DNA of 64,000 nt from contig NZ_CP052860.1 of NCBI RefSeq assembly GCF_012935715.1, positions 620,001 through 684,000 of the forward strand. Direction: 5' to 3'. The DNA comes from Pseudomonas sp. ADAK13. Its GTDB lineage: Bacteria > Pseudomonadota > Gammaproteobacteria > Pseudomonadales > Pseudomonadaceae. The notes beneath the pieces are model-generated. The model was not told the DNA's origin, did not search any database, and saw only the letters and a program-made list of their open reading frames with translations. Both the position numbers and the translations under genes were made by a program. Of the stretch, positions 49,606 to 62,343 are shown piece after piece (the stretch's first letter is position 1; every line of letters starts with the position of its first letter).

Positions 49606-49646
49606 CGCACTATTTCCTCTGAATCGGTTTGAAGACCAGCCTGGTG

Positions 49647-50864
49647 TCAGGTGCGGTATTCCGCGTTGATCTTCACGTACTCGTGGGACAGGTCAGTGGT
49701 CCAGATGGTTTCGCTGCACTCACCGCGACCCAATTCGATACGGATGGTGATTTCTTCCTGCTGCATCACCGCAGAACCCTGGGCTTCGGTGTACGTCTCG
49801 GCACGGGCGCCACGGCTGGCGATGCACACCTCGCCGAGGAACACGTCGATCTTGCTCACGTCCAGGTTCGGCACACCGGCACGGCCAACAGCGGCCAGGA
49901 TACGGCCCCAGTTCGGGTCGGAGGCAAACAGCGCAGTCTTGATCAATGGCGAGTGAGCCACGGTGTAGCCCACATCCAGGCATTCCTGGTGATTGCCGCC
50001 GCCGTTGACTTCAACCGTCACAAACTTGGTGGCGCCTTCGCCGTCGCGCACGATGGCCTGGGCCACGTCCATGCACACTTCGAACACGGCCTGCTTCAAC
50101 GCCGCGAAATACGCGCCGTTGGACGAGGTGATTTCCGGCAGGTCGGCCTTGCCGGTAGCGATCAACATGCAGCAGTCGTTGGTCGACGTATCACCGTCGA
50201 TGGTGATGCGGTTGAACGACTTGTTGGCGCCGTCGAGCATCAGGTTTTGCAGCACGTCACGGGACACTTTGGCGTCGGTGGCGATGTAGCCAAGCATGGT
50301 CGCCATGTTCGGGCGAATCATGCCGGCGCCTTTGCTGATGCCGGTCACGGTGATGGTCACGCCTTCATGCACAAACTGGCGGCTCGCGCCTTTGGGCAGG
50401 GTGTCGGTGGTCATGATGCCGGTGGCCGCAGCCGCCCAGTTATCCACCGACAGGTCATCCAGTGCGGCTTGCAGCGCGCCTTCGATTTTCTCTACCGGCA
50501 GCGGCTCACCGATCACGCCGGTGGAATACGGCAGCACCTGGCTGGCATCAACGCCAGTCAGTTCGGCCAGCTTGGCGCAGGTGCGGGCAGCGGCGGCCAG
50601 GCCAGGCTCGCCGGTGCCGGCGTTGGCATTGCCGGTGTTGGTCAACAGATAACGCACCGGGCCTTCAACCCGCTGCTTGGCCAAAATCACCGGTGCCGCG
50701 CAAAACGCGTTCAGGGTGAACACACCCGCGACGGTCGAGCCTTCGGCACAACGCATCACCACCACATCCTTGCGCCCCGGGCGTTTGATGCCGGCCGAAG
50801 CAATACCGAGTTCAAAACCGGCAACCGGGTGCAACGTGGGCAAAGGACCAAGACCAACAGCCAT
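49647..50864 (-). CDS. argJ: Glutamate N-acetyltransferase (ornithine acetyltransferase)
   Basis: It recycles the acetyl group from N-acetylornithine to glutamate in arginine synthesis. The protein is 405 aa. Self-cleavage occurs before T189 in [13 protein letters not shown], giving alpha and beta chains. AGGAGC precedes the ATG at 50864 ([10 protein letters not shown]). It follows secA, as in PA4403-PA4402. Confidence 0.96.
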   Translation of the reverse strand: MAVGLGPLPTLHPVAGFELGIASAGIKRPGRKDVVVMRCAEGSTVAGVFTLNAFCAAPVILAKQRVEGPVRYLLTNTGNANAGTGEPGLAAAARTCAKLAELTGVDASQVLPYSTGVIGEPLPVEKIEGALQAALDDLSVDNWAAAATGIMTTDTLPKGASRQFVHEGVTITVTGISKGAGMIRPNMATMLGYIATDAKVSRDVLQNLMLDGANKSFNRITIDGDTSTNDCCMLIATGKADLPEITSSNGAYFAALKQAVFEVCMDVAQAIVRDGEGATKFVTVEVNGGGNHQECLDVGYTVAHSPLIKTALFASDPNWGRILAAVGRAGVPNLDVSKIDVFLGEVCIASRGARAETYTEAQGSAVMQQEEITIRIELGRGECSETIWTTDLSHEYVKINAEYRT

Positions 50865-50924
50865 GAATGCGCTCCTAAAAATAGTGGATGTGTGACCCGT
50901 CGCTATCGACGGTGACAAAATGGC

Positions 50925-50957
50925 AAAACGCCGCGACGGCTGATGCCGGTCGCGGCG
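50925..50957 (-). terminator. Terminator of secA
   Basis: CGCCGCGAC (50929-50937) pairs with GTCGCGGCG (50949-50957), with an inner GGC/GCC pair. On the minus strand TTTT follows. It lies between secA and argJ, so argJ probably has its own promoter. Confidence 0.85.
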
Positions 50958-50985
50958 CGGGGTGTTGCAGCGTCAGGCGAAAATC

Positions 50986-53721
<2,736 letters not shown>

Positions 53722-54026
53722 ATCGGCAGGTTCTTCCACACATAGGGATGGAGGGCGCCCCGTGAGTCGCCCGAGCAGCCCTCACGGCCGCATGCGAACG
53801 AGCATTCTACCCGGAAACGTGGGTGAGGAAAGTGGCGTTATTCCACGATGCTGGCACGGCGCTCTTGGAGGGCTTGTTTAAAATAAGGGCTTTTTGCTGA
53901 ACTTCAACCCATTCGGGTAATAAGTTACTCGTTGATTTAATGGATAAACTGCCGGTAATGCAATGGCCGCGGCGTCGCAGACGCTTTCTGCTACCATGGC
54001 CTCTCTGTTACTTAAGGTGTCTAGTC
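53722..54026. other. Intergenic region between divergent secA and dciA
   Basis: 305 bp that must hold both promoters and leaders. I see no gene and no strong hairpin. A SecM-like regulator gene is not visible here. Confidence 0.45.
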
Positions 54027-54482
54027 ATGGCATTTCGCCCTCTTACGGCCCGTGCTCCCGCCGTGTTGCTTCGCGAAGCCAAGCCTTTAAAAGCCATCTT
54101 TGGCCATGCGCAACGCCTTGGTCATTTGCAACGCCTGGTAGAAAGCCAACTGCAACCCGCCGCCCGCGAACACTGCCACGTGGCCTCGTGGCGTGAAGGC
54201 AATCTGCTGCTGATCGTCACCGACGGCCATTGGGCGACGCGCCTGCGTTATCAGCAAAAACGCTTGCAGCGCCAATTGATGGCCTTCGACGAATTCGCCA
54301 GCCTGACGCGTATCCAGTTCAAGGTGCAGCCGCCGACCGTGCAGCAAGGAGCGGCGGGGCATACCATGGACTTGTCGGAGATTGCGGCCGAAACCATTCA
54401 GGCCACGGCAGACGGGATTACCGATCCGAACTTGCGCGCTGCGCTGGAGCGCCTGGCCGCTCACGCCAAACCGAAGGCGTGA
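54027..54482 (+). CDS. dciA: DciA (DUF721) helicase loader
   Basis: 151 aa. DciA proteins load the replicative helicase DnaB in bacteria without DnaC. The KH-like N-terminal part holds LKAIFGHAQRLGHLQRLVESQL, VASWREGNLLLIVTDGHWATRLRYQ and a basic RYQQKRLQRQL. The ATG at 54027 has AAGGTG upstream. It is divergent from secA, as is usual in pseudomonads (PA4405). Confidence 0.85.
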   Translation: MAFRPLTARAPAVLLREAKPLKAIFGHAQRLGHLQRLVESQLQPAAREHCHVASWREGNLLLIVTDGHWATRLRYQQKRLQRQLMAFDEFASLTRIQFKVQPPTVQQGAAGHTMDLSEIAAETIQATADGITDPNLRAALERLAAHAKPKA

Positions 54483-54502
54483 GGGCGAGCGACTCCCTTG
54501 CT

Positions 54503-55981
54503 TTATTTACGCTTGCTGCCACCCAACAACGAGCCCAGTAACCCTCGCACCAACTGCCGGCCCATCTGATTGGCTGCCTGCTGCATCGCGGACTTCAGCG
54601 CCTTGCCGGCCGTGGAGCCAAGGAACGCACCGGCCTTGTCGGTGAAGCTCGGTTCTTCAGCGGCGGGCGCCGCCTCCTCTTGCGGCCCCAAGTCCTTGCG
54701 CGCCATCAACACTTCGTACGCCGACTCGCGATCAATCGGTTTGTCATAACGCCCCAGCAACGGCGAGCTGGCAATCAATGCCGCCCGTTCGGCTTCGCTC
54801 AACGGCCCGATCCGCGATTGCGGCGGTGCCACGAGTACGCGTTGGACTACTTCAGGCGTCCCCTTTTCCTGCAAGGTTCCCACCAACGCCTCACCGGTAC
54901 CCAGCTCGGTCAGCACCGCCAACGCATCAAACGCCGGATTCGGACGGAAACCATCGGCCACTGCCCGCAGGGACTTCTGCTCTTTGGTGGTAAACGCCCG
55001 CAACCCGTGCTGGATACGCAAGCCCAGTTGTGCCAGCACGGTGTCCGGCAGGTCACCCGGAGACTGGGTGACGAAATACACGCCGACACCTTTCGAACGA
55101 ATCAACCGCACCACCTGTTCCAGGCGATCCTGCAGAGCCTTGGGGGTGTCGGCGAACAACAAATGCGCCTCATCGAAAAACAGCGCCAGCAGTGGCTTGT
55201 CGGCATCGCCGCGTTCCGGCAGTTGCTCGAACAATTCGGCCAACAGCCAGAGCAGGAAGGTCGCGTACACCTTCGGCGCGTCATGCACCAGGCGGCTGGC
55301 GTCCAGCAGATGAATGCGCCCGCGGCCGTCACTGGACGGTTGCAGGATATCTTCCAGTTGCAGGGCCGGCTCGCCGAACAACGCTTCGGCTCCCTGCTGC
55401 TCCAGCACCGCCAAACGCCGCAACAGGGCCTGGCTTGAGCCCGTGGTCATCAAGGCCGCATCTTCCCCCAACAACTCCGGGTGGTAGCGCAGATGATTCA
55501 GCAGGGCCTTCAGGTCCTTGAGGTCCAGCAACAACAGCCCCTCGCGGTCGGCCACCTTAAAGGTGGCGTAGAGGGCTGATTGCTGGCTGTCGGTAAGTTC
55601 CAGTAGGCTGCCGAGCAACAGCGGGCCCATTTCACTGATGGTGGTGCGCAATGGATGACCGGACTGGCCGTGAATATCCCACAACGTCACCGGATAAGCC
55701 TTGGGCGCGTAATTAAGGAAAGGCATGCCAGCAATCCGCTCGGCGACCTTGCCCTGAGGGTTGGCTGCGGCGCCCAGGCCACACAGGTCGCCCTTGATGT
55801 CGGCGGCGAATACCGCTACGCCAGCATCGCTGAAGGCTTCTGCCAGGCGCTGCAAGGTGACGGTCTTGCCCGTACCGGTGGCGCCCGCGATCAGGCCATG
55901 GCGGTTGGCCAGGCGCATCGACTGGGCGATCGGCTGGCCTTTGAGATCTGCACCAATAATGAGTTGCGAGGAGTCAGGCAT
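54503..55981 (-). CDS. HerA-like ATPase (DUF853, YjgR type)
   Basis: A 492-aa HerA/FtsK-fold ATPase. Walker A is GATGTGKT (33-40) and Walker B is LLALFFDEAHLLF. The Arg-rich region SPGDLPDTVLAQLGLRIQH matches YjgR-type proteins. The C-terminus is a helical, Gly-rich tail (GKALKSAMQQAANQMGRQL). I favour the ATG at 55981, since GGTGA sits 5 bp upstream; the ATG at 55993 has none. No NurA partner is near, so a DNA-resection role is unproven. Confidence 0.88.
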   Translation of the reverse strand: MPDSSQLIIGADLKGQPIAQSMRLANRHGLIAGATGTGKTVTLQRLAEAFSDAGVAVFAADIKGDLCGLGAAANPQGKVAERIAGMPFLNYAPKAYPVTLWDIHGQSGHPLRTTISEMGPLLLGSLLELTDSQQSALYATFKVADREGLLLLDLKDLKALLNHLRYHPELLGEDAALMTTGSSQALLRRLAVLEQQGAEALFGEPALQLEDILQPSSDGRGRIHLLDASRLVHDAPKVYATFLLWLLAELFEQLPERGDADKPLLALFFDEAHLLFADTPKALQDRLEQVVRLIRSKGVGVYFVTQSPGDLPDTVLAQLGLRIQHGLRAFTTKEQKSLRAVADGFRPNPAFDALAVLTELGTGEALVGTLQEKGTPEVVQRVLVAPPQSRIGPLSEAERAALIASSPLLGRYDKPIDRESAYEVLMARKDLGPQEEAAPAAEEPSFTDKAGAFLGSTAGKALKSAMQQAANQMGRQLVRGLLGSLLGGSKRK

Positions 55982-56178
55982 TTTGTCACCCATGGTTAAT
56001 CTTTAGCACTGCATGGTCGATACAGTTAACGCGAGAGACCCAAAAAGTCTTAGAAAAAATGGGCCGGATAATTCCTGCAGGAGCAGATGGAAATATCACA
56101 CTTTTTTTGACGCAGCCATTTTGCACGCCCCAAAAGGACGTGCATCGGATATTAAGACCATAGCGGACCCCACAAGCC

Positions 56179-58068
56179 ATGAATAAAAATCTGCGTTTCA
56201 GCCATAAAATCCTGCTTGCCGCCGCTCTTGTCGTCATTGCCGCTTTTGCGTTGTTTACGCTCTACAACGACTACTTGCAGCGTAATGCGATTCGCGACGA
56301 TCTGAACAACTACCTGCATGAAATGGGCGATGTCACCGCCAGCAATATTCAGACCTGGCTCGCCGGGCGCATTGTGCTGATAGAAAGCGCCGCACAGAAC
56401 ATCGCCATCAACCCTGATTCAAGCACCGTCGCCAGCCTGCTGGAACAGAAAGCCCTGACCTCTTCATTCATGGCGACTTACCTGGGCGACAGCAAAGGCG
56501 GCTTCGTGATCCGCCCCGACACCAAGATGCCCGACGGCTTCGACCCGCGTGTGCGCCCCTGGTACACGGGGGCCCAGAGCAGCAACGGCTCGACCCTGAC
56601 CGAACCCTATATTGATGCAGCCACCGGCCAGTTGATCATTTCCATCGCCACCCCCAGCAGCAAAGCGGGCCAGAGTGTCGGCGTAGTGGGTGGCGACCTG
56701 AGCCTGCAAACCCTGGTGGACAACATCGGCGCCCTGAACTTCGGCGGCATGGGTTATGCCTTCCTGGTCAGCGCCGACGGCAAAGTACTGGTACACCCCG
56801 ACAAGAGCCTGGTGATGAAGACCCTGGCCGACGTCTATCCAAACACTACCCCCAAGATCAACAGCGACTTCAGCGAAGTCGAGGTTAACGGTAAGACCCG
56901 CATCGTCACCTTTACCCCGATCAAGGGCCTGCCATCGGTGAACTGGTACCTCGGCCTGTCGGTAGATAAAGACAAATCCTTCGCCATGCTCAGCGAATTC
57001 CGCACCTCGGCGATCATTGCCACGATTATCGCGGTGGTTATCATCATCGCCCTGCTGGGCATGCTGATCCGCATCCTGCTGCAGCCACTGCACGTCATGA
57101 CCCGCGCCATGGAGGACATTGCCGACGGTGAAGGCGACCTGACTCGCCGCCTGACCATCCAGAACCATGACGAGTTCGGTGTGCTGGGCAGCGCGTTCAA
57201 TCGCTTCGTGGAACGGATTCACACCTCGATTCGCGAAGTATCCTCGGCCACCGAGCAGGTCAATGAAGTGGCCCTGCGGGTGGTCAGCGCCTCCAACTCC
57301 TCCATGGTCAACTCCGACGAACAGGCCAATCGCACCAACAGCGTCGCCGCTGCTATCAACGAACTGGGGGCCGCCGCCCAGGAAATCGCCCGCAACGCCG
57401 CGCAAGCCTCCAGCCAGGCCAGCGATGCCCGGCACCTGGCAGAAGACGGTCAGCAGGTGGTGGAGCGCAATATCAAGGCGATGAACCAGCTGTCACAGAT
57501 GATCAGCGCTTCCAGCACCAATATCGAAGCGCTTAACAGCAAGACGGTGAACATCGGGCAAATCCTGGAGGTGATCACCAGCATTTCCCAGCAAACCAAC
57601 CTGCTGGCCCTCAACGCGGCGATTGAAGCCGCACGAGCCGGGGAAGCCGGGCGCGGGTTCGCGGTAGTGGCCGATGAAGTGCGCAACCTGGCACACCGCA
57701 CCCAGGAGTCGGCGCAACAGGTGCAAAAGATGATCGAGGAGCTGCAGGTGGGCGCCCGGGATTCGGTCAGCACCATGAGCGAAAGCCAACGCCACAGCCA
57801 GGACAGCGTGGAAATCGCCAACCTCGCGGGGGAACGCCTGAACAGCGTGACCCTGCGCATCGGCGAAATTGACGGCATGAACCAGTCGGTCGCCACCGCC
57901 ACCGAGGAACAGACCTCCGTCGTGGAGTCGATCAACATGGACATCACCGAGATCAACACCCTCAATCAGGAAGGCGTGGAAAACCTGCATTCAACGTTAC
58001 GGGCCTGCTCCGACCTGGAACAGCAGGCGGCGCGCTTGAAACAATTGGTGGGCAGTTTCCGGATCTGA
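56179..58068 (+). CDS. Methyl-accepting chemotaxis protein, amino-acid type dCache
   Basis: 629 aa, a PctA/B/C-like chemoreceptor. Membrane segments are at about 10-30 and 278-300. The periplasmic dCache domain has R126, W128, Y129, D146 and D173 in [19 protein letters not shown] and VGGDLSLQ. These match the residues known to bind amino acids in PctA, with the same numbers as I recall them. HAMP and the signalling tip [20 protein letters not shown] follow. In PAO1 the pct genes lie close to purU and mvaT. Confidence 0.93.
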   Translation: MNKNLRFSHKILLAAALVVIAAFALFTLYNDYLQRNAIRDDLNNYLHEMGDVTASNIQTWLAGRIVLIESAAQNIAINPDSSTVASLLEQKALTSSFMATYLGDSKGGFVIRPDTKMPDGFDPRVRPWYTGAQSSNGSTLTEPYIDAATGQLIISIATPSSKAGQSVGVVGGDLSLQTLVDNIGALNFGGMGYAFLVSADGKVLVHPDKSLVMKTLADVYPNTTPKINSDFSEVEVNGKTRIVTFTPIKGLPSVNWYLGLSVDKDKSFAMLSEFRTSAIIATIIAVVIIIALLGMLIRILLQPLHVMTRAMEDIADGEGDLTRRLTIQNHDEFGVLGSAFNRFVERIHTSIREVSSATEQVNEVALRVVSASNSSMVNSDEQANRTNSVAAAINELGAAAQEIARNAAQASSQASDARHLAEDGQQVVERNIKAMNQLSQMISASSTNIEALNSKTVNIGQILEVITSISQQTNLLALNAAIEAARAGEAGRGFAVVADEVRNLAHRTQESAQQVQKMIEELQVGARDSVSTMSESQRHSQDSVEIANLAGERLNSVTLRIGEIDGMNQSVATATEEQTSVVESINMDITEINTLNQEGVENLHSTLRACSDLEQQAARLKQLVGSFRI

Positions 58069-58078
58069 TCCAGCAGGC

Positions 58079-58279
58079 TCAGTTGCTGCCTTGCGCAGCG
58101 GCTGACGCCTTTTCTTCCGGCGAATCAGATGTGTCCTGCAACTGTTCCCACAACTCGGCGGCGCCAGGAAACTCGGTGCCGTCCTCACTGCTCAGGTCAT
58201 CCGGGTCATATCGACTCAAACAGCCCTCTCCCAGCGTCGCGGGGGCTTTGGACGTGGCTTTATCCAATGGATCGCTCAT
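58079..58279 (-). CDS. Small acidic protein of unknown function
   Basis: 66 aa, beginning MSDPLDKATSKAPATLGEGC, acidic and probably unstructured, rich in Ser, Glu and Ala. GGAG lies just before the ATG. I do not recognise it. It ends 10 bp from the chemoreceptor stop on the other strand. Confidence 0.6.
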   Translation of the reverse strand: MSDPLDKATSKAPATLGEGCLSRYDPDDLSSEDGTEFPGAAELWEQLQDTSDSPEEKASAAAQGSN

Positions 58280-58304
58280 TCTCCACTCCTCACCTGTTGC
58301 CAAA

Positions 58305-58341
58305 GAAAAAGGGCCTGTAGCGATTTAACGCCCAGGCCCTT
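58305..58341 (-). terminator. Terminator of purU
   Basis: AAGGGCCTG (58309-58317) pairs with CAGGCCCTT (58333-58341). On the minus strand the stem is followed by TTTCTTT. It is 24 bp past the purU stop. Confidence 0.82.
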
Positions 58342-58365
58342 CATTCTTCAATCAAAACGCTTCAA

Positions 58366-59214
58366 TCAGAACACGACGGTCTTGTTGCCGTGCACCAATA
58401 CCCGGTCTTCCAGGTGATAGCGCAGGCCACGGGCCAGCACCATCTTCTCAACGTCACGGCCAAAACGCACCATGTCTTCGATGCTGTCGCTATGGCTGAC
58501 GCGCACCACGTCCTGCTCGATGATCGGACCGGCGTCCAACTCTTCGGTGACGTAATGGCACGTTGCGCCGATCAGCTTCACACCCCGCAGGGATGCCTGG
58601 TGATACGGCTTGGCACCCACAAACGACGGCAGGAAGCTGTGGTGAATGTTGATCACCTTGCCAGCGTACTCACTGCACAGTTCGGGCGGCAGGATCTGCA
58701 TGTAGCGCGCCAGTACCACGACGTCCGCGTCGTGCTGCTTGACCAGGCGCGAGACCTCGTTGAATGCCGGCTCCTTGTCCTGCGGGTTGACCGGGACGTG
58801 GTAATACGGGATGCCGTGCCACTCGACCATGCTGCGCAGGTCGTCATGATTGGAAATCACGCAGGAGATCTCGCAGTCCAGCTCGTCGCTGTGCCAGCGG
58901 TGCAGCAAGTCAGCCAGGCAGTGGGACTCACGGCTGGCCATCAGGACCACGCGTTTTTTCTGTTCCGTGTCAGTGATGCGCCAGGTCATGGAGAACTCTT
59001 CAGCGATCGGCGCAAATGCCTCGCGAAATGCCTCCAGGCCAAAGGGCAGCGTATCGGCACGGATTTCGTGACGCATGAAAAACCAGCCGCTGAGATTGTC
59101 CGAGTGATGGCTTGCTTCGGTGATCCAGCCGTTGTGGGAAGCCAGAAAGTTACTGACCTTGGCAACGATGCCAACCCGGTCCGGGCAAGCAATCACCAGC
59201 CGAAAAGTGCGCAT
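58366..59214 (-). CDS. purU: Formyltetrahydrofolate deformylase
   Basis: It hydrolyses 10-formyl-THF to formate and THF, balancing one-carbon units and feeding formate to PurT. The protein is 282 aa. It has an N-terminal ACT domain (MRTFRLVIACPDRVGIVAKV, about 1-80) and a formyltransferase-like domain with catalytic INIHHSFLPSF and ELDAGPIIEQD. I chose the ATG at 59214. It functionally relates to the glycine cleavage genes at the other end of the window. Confidence 0.95.
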   Translation of the reverse strand: MRTFRLVIACPDRVGIVAKVSNFLASHNGWITEASHHSDNLSGWFFMRHEIRADTLPFGLEAFREAFAPIAEEFSMTWRITDTEQKKRVVLMASRESHCLADLLHRWHSDELDCEISCVISNHDDLRSMVEWHGIPYYHVPVNPQDKEPAFNEVSRLVKQHDADVVVLARYMQILPPELCSEYAGKVINIHHSFLPSFVGAKPYHQASLRGVKLIGATCHYVTEELDAGPIIEQDVVRVSHSDSIEDMVRFGRDVEKMVLARGLRYHLEDRVLVHGNKTVVF

Positions 59215-59565
59215 TAGGGGGAAACTCCAGAACTTCGCAAAGGCCGCCATTCTAGCGATTGCGCAGAAAAACTGCAGTATTCCTCATCGCTTATTCTGAT
59301 CGCGAGCGTCAGCCCTGCCCCTTAATAGCGTAAGGTTTTAGCCACTATATGTGTGCAAACGCGTGGACTCCGGCAGTAAGCCAAGACTTAACGAGAGTAT
59401 CTTTAGGGCTTAACCCTTACTAATTAACTCAATTCCACGCTTTTGCCACAAACATCCAAAGTAAATTACATAAATGCGGCCTTAAATGTTTACTTGGACA
59501 AACCGTCTGACTATTATTGGGCCACTATCCCCTTTCACCCCAGCGCCCTACATAAGGTAGTCCCC
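59215..59565. other. AT-rich intergenic region before mvaT
   Basis: 351 bp without a gene, more AT-rich than the surroundings, with repeated CTTAAC words (for example near 59386 and 59409). It holds the divergent promoters of purU and mvaT. AT-rich upstream DNA fits the known tendency of MvaT-type silencers to bind their own promoters. Exact promoter elements are not certain. Confidence 0.45.
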
Positions 59566-59940
59566 ATGTCCCTGATCAACGAATACCGCGCCACCGAAGA
59601 AGCTATCAAAGAGCTGCAAGCCCGTTTGAAGAACCTGTCCCAAGACGACAAACTGCAAACCGAGCTGGAATTCGAAGGCAAATTGCGCACCCTGATGGGT
59701 GAATACTCCAAATCCCTGCGTGACATCATCGCGCTGCTGGATCCAGAGTCGAAAGTTAAGGCTCCACGTGGCGCCGTAAAAACTACCGGCACCAAGCGTG
59801 CGCGCAAGGTTAAACAATACAAAAACCCGCATAACGGCGAAGTGATTGAAACCAAAGGTGGCAACCACAAGACTCTGAAAGAGTGGAAAGCCAAGTGGGG
59901 CGGCGACGTGGTTGAAGGCTGGGCTACCCTGCTGGGCTAA
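59566..59940 (+). CDS. mvaT: H-NS family xenogeneic silencer MvaT
   Basis: A global regulator that coats AT-rich DNA, 124 aa. The N-terminal part (about 1-60) is a coiled coil for dimers and higher assembly (YRATEEAIKELQARLKNLSQ). The C-terminal DNA-binding part has the AT-pincer segment ETKGGNHKTLKEWKAKWG. I chose the ATG at 59566 (MSLINEYRAT), the family start. It matches PA4315 between purU and sbcB. Confidence 0.96.
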   Translation: MSLINEYRATEEAIKELQARLKNLSQDDKLQTELEFEGKLRTLMGEYSKSLRDIIALLDPESKVKAPRGAVKTTGTKRARKVKQYKNPHNGEVIETKGGNHKTLKEWKAKWGGDVVEGWATLLG

Positions 59941-59969
59941 GCCTCGTCAGGACGCTGCGTGATTCGCAA

Positions 59970-60009
59970 CGCAATAAAAAACGCCAGCTTGCTGGCGTTT
60001 TTTATTGCG
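59970..60009. terminator. Bidirectional terminator between mvaT and sbcB
   Basis: A perfect inverted repeat: GCAATAAAAAACGCCAGC (59971-59988) and its inverse (59991-60008), with A-run and T-run on either side. It serves both convergent genes. Confidence 0.94.
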
Positions 60010-60030
60010 CGTGTTTTACCCGGGAGCCGA

Positions 60031-61458
60031 CTACAGGCTCATTCGAGTCGCTAAAGAGTCAACATATTCCTGCCACTCATCAAGCACCTGCCGCTGAAAC
60101 GGTGTAGCACTAACAGCCAACTCAAGACGCGCCTGTTTAAAATCCTCAAGGGTGTTTGGAGCGCCCCATTGCGGGTCTGACAAACGTTGCTGACAGAAAA
60201 CTCTCCAGCGTTGTTGCTCCTCACTATTCAAGGTTTCGGGGAAGTTACGGGCGCGATAGCGAAATAATAATTCAGGCAAACGTTCATCATCGAACGGCCA
60301 TTGCTGGCGTGCTAGTTGCTCAGGCTCGGCGACTCTCACTTGTTCACATAAACGTCGATCCCGATCACCGATAAAACCATCGTATAGCTGCTGCTCCGGA
60401 TCGGCGCTCGACGCAAAATCTTCCTCGGCATAAATCGCCGCTAATTTATCGCGCCATAGTTCTTGTGCGTCGCTTAGCCGCAGGGCACGGGCAGCGTACT
60501 CATCCATATCCAGTTGCAGACGCTCACGGTCTTGCGCCCGAAGCACACTTAACGGCGCAACCACCGGGCAGCGATTGATGTGCAGCAACTTGAGCGGCAC
60601 CGGCAACTGACCTTCGGCAAGGTCGTCACGGCGGGTATACAGACGCTTGCGCAAGGTATCGGCGTCCTCGTCCAGCAACCCCTGGGGATCAAGCCCCAGG
60701 TCGCAGACGATCAACGCATTGCGATTGCGTGGATGCCAGGCCAACGGCAGCACCACGCCCAGGTAATGACGCTCGGCAGAAAAACGACCGGAAATGTGCA
60801 CCATCGGCTGCAACAAGCGCACCTGGTCCATGACCTGCTGCTTGCTGCGCAATTTAAACAACCAGTCGTAAAGCTTGGGCTGCTTCTCGCGGACCAACCG
60901 GGCCAGGGCGATGGTGGCACGCACATCGGACAAGGCATCGTGGGCCTGCCCGTGATCGATGCCATTGGCGGCGGTCAATCGCTCAAGCTTGAGGGTGACG
61001 CGCCCGTCCTGTTCCGGCCAGACGATCCCGTCCGGGCGCAGCGCGTAGGCGGTGCGTACCACGTCGATCAGGTCCCAGCGGCTGTTACCGCCTTGCCATT
61101 CCCGGGCATAAGGATCAAAAAAGTTGCGGTACAAACTGTAGCGCGTCATCTCATCGTCAAAACGCAAGGTGTTATAGCCGGCCCCGCAGGTGCCGGGCGC
61201 CGCCAGTTCAGCGTGCACCCGGGTCATGAAGTCGGCTTCGGCCAGGCCCTTCTCCGCCAGCACGCCGGGGGTGATGCCGGTAATCGCGCACGCCGCCGGG
61301 TGCGGCAGGATATCGTCGCTGGGCTGGCAGTAGAGGTTGACGGGCGGCCCGACCTCGTTGAGCTCAAGGTCGGTGCGAATGCCGGCTACCTGCAGCGGGC
61401 GGTCGGTACGCGGGTTGATGCCGGTGGTTTCATAGTCGTACCAGAAAATGGTGGTCAC
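60031..61458 (-). CDS. sbcB: Exodeoxyribonuclease I
   Basis: A 3' to 5' single-strand DNA exonuclease used in recombination and mismatch repair, 475 aa. The DEDD catalytic set begins with D8 and E10 in WYDYETTGINP; GIDHGQAHDALSDVRATIAL holds the later His/Asp. An SH3-like region and the C-terminal ExoI domain follow. It matches PA4316 beside mvaT. Confidence 0.96.
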   Translation of the reverse strand: MTTIFWYDYETTGINPRTDRPLQVAGIRTDLELNEVGPPVNLYCQPSDDILPHPAACAITGITPGVLAEKGLAEADFMTRVHAELAAPGTCGAGYNTLRFDDEMTRYSLYRNFFDPYAREWQGGNSRWDLIDVVRTAYALRPDGIVWPEQDGRVTLKLERLTAANGIDHGQAHDALSDVRATIALARLVREKQPKLYDWLFKLRSKQQVMDQVRLLQPMVHISGRFSAERHYLGVVLPLAWHPRNRNALIVCDLGLDPQGLLDEDADTLRKRLYTRRDDLAEGQLPVPLKLLHINRCPVVAPLSVLRAQDRERLQLDMDEYAARALRLSDAQELWRDKLAAIYAEEDFASSADPEQQLYDGFIGDRDRRLCEQVRVAEPEQLARQQWPFDDERLPELLFRYRARNFPETLNSEEQQRWRVFCQQRLSDPQWGAPNTLEDFKQARLELAVSATPFQRQVLDEWQEYVDSLATRMSL

Positions 61459-61650
61459 GGGCTATTCCTGTGCTGAAGACCGCCAAAGTCTAGGCGCTTG
61501 AAGGTACCGGGGGCCAGCGCTGTGTTCACTGTACAAACATTCAGTAAATCGTTGAGTGGTTGCTTCCACCGTCGACACTGCTAGCATCCGTGTTTCCAAC
61601 CCCGCCGCCGCCGCCGCCCAGGCGCCAGCGCTGCACTGCCAAGGACCGCG

Positions 61651-62343
61651 ATGCCACCTGCGCCACTGGATACCCGCTACCAGATCGAGACCCCGGAGGG
61701 CGTCGACCTGCCCCTGCGCCCCGCCGGGCTGCTGGTACGCTCGCTGGCCTTTGCCTTCGACCTGGGGTTGCGCGGCCTGATTCTCGGCATCCTGTTCATC
61801 GCGCTGGCCTTTCTCGGCAACCTGGGCATTGGCCTGGGTTCGCTGCTGCTGTTCCTCGTCAGTTGGTGGTACATGGTGCTGTTCGAAGTGCTCAACCAGG
61901 GCTGCTCGCCCGGCAAGCAGATCATGGGCCTGCGGGTGGTACAGGACGATGGTACGCCCATCGGCTGGTCCGCCTCGCTGGTCCGCAACCTGCTGCGCTT
62001 TGTCGACATGCTGCCCTTCGGCTATTTCCTCGGCGCCATCAGTTGCCTGCAACACCCCCACTTCAAGCGCCTGGGCGACCTCGCAGCAGGGACCCTGGTG
62101 ATCTACCGCGAACAAACGCTTTCCCGTCCGCAAGTACCGCAAGCCCCGGCACTGCGCCTGCCATTCGCCCTTGAACTGAGCGAGCAACGAGCCATTCTCA
62201 GCTTCGCCGAACGCCAGGGCGAACTGTCCGCCGAGCGGGTCAATGAACTGGCTGCGATCCTTGCCACGCCCCTGCAAGTCTCCCCTGCCCGCGCCGTAGC
62301 GGAACTCAATGGCGTGGCCCGCGGATTGTTGGGGCCAGCATGA
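61651..62343 (+). CDS. RDD family membrane protein
   Basis: 230 aa with an RDD domain: LLVRSLAFAFDLGLRG near residue 27, hydrophobic segments at about 33-60, 62-82 and 115-140. It is the first gene of a cluster with a SpoIIM-type and a third membrane protein. It overlaps the next gene by 4 bp (ATGA). The function is unknown. Confidence 0.9.
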   Translation: MPPAPLDTRYQIETPEGVDLPLRPAGLLVRSLAFAFDLGLRGLILGILFIALAFLGNLGIGLGSLLLFLVSWWYMVLFEVLNQGCSPGKQIMGLRVVQDDGTPIGWSASLVRNLLRFVDMLPFGYFLGAISCLQHPHFKRLGDLAAGTLVIYREQTLSRPQVPQAPALRLPFALELSEQRAILSFAERQGELSAERVNELAAILATPLQVSPARAVAELNGVARGLLGPA

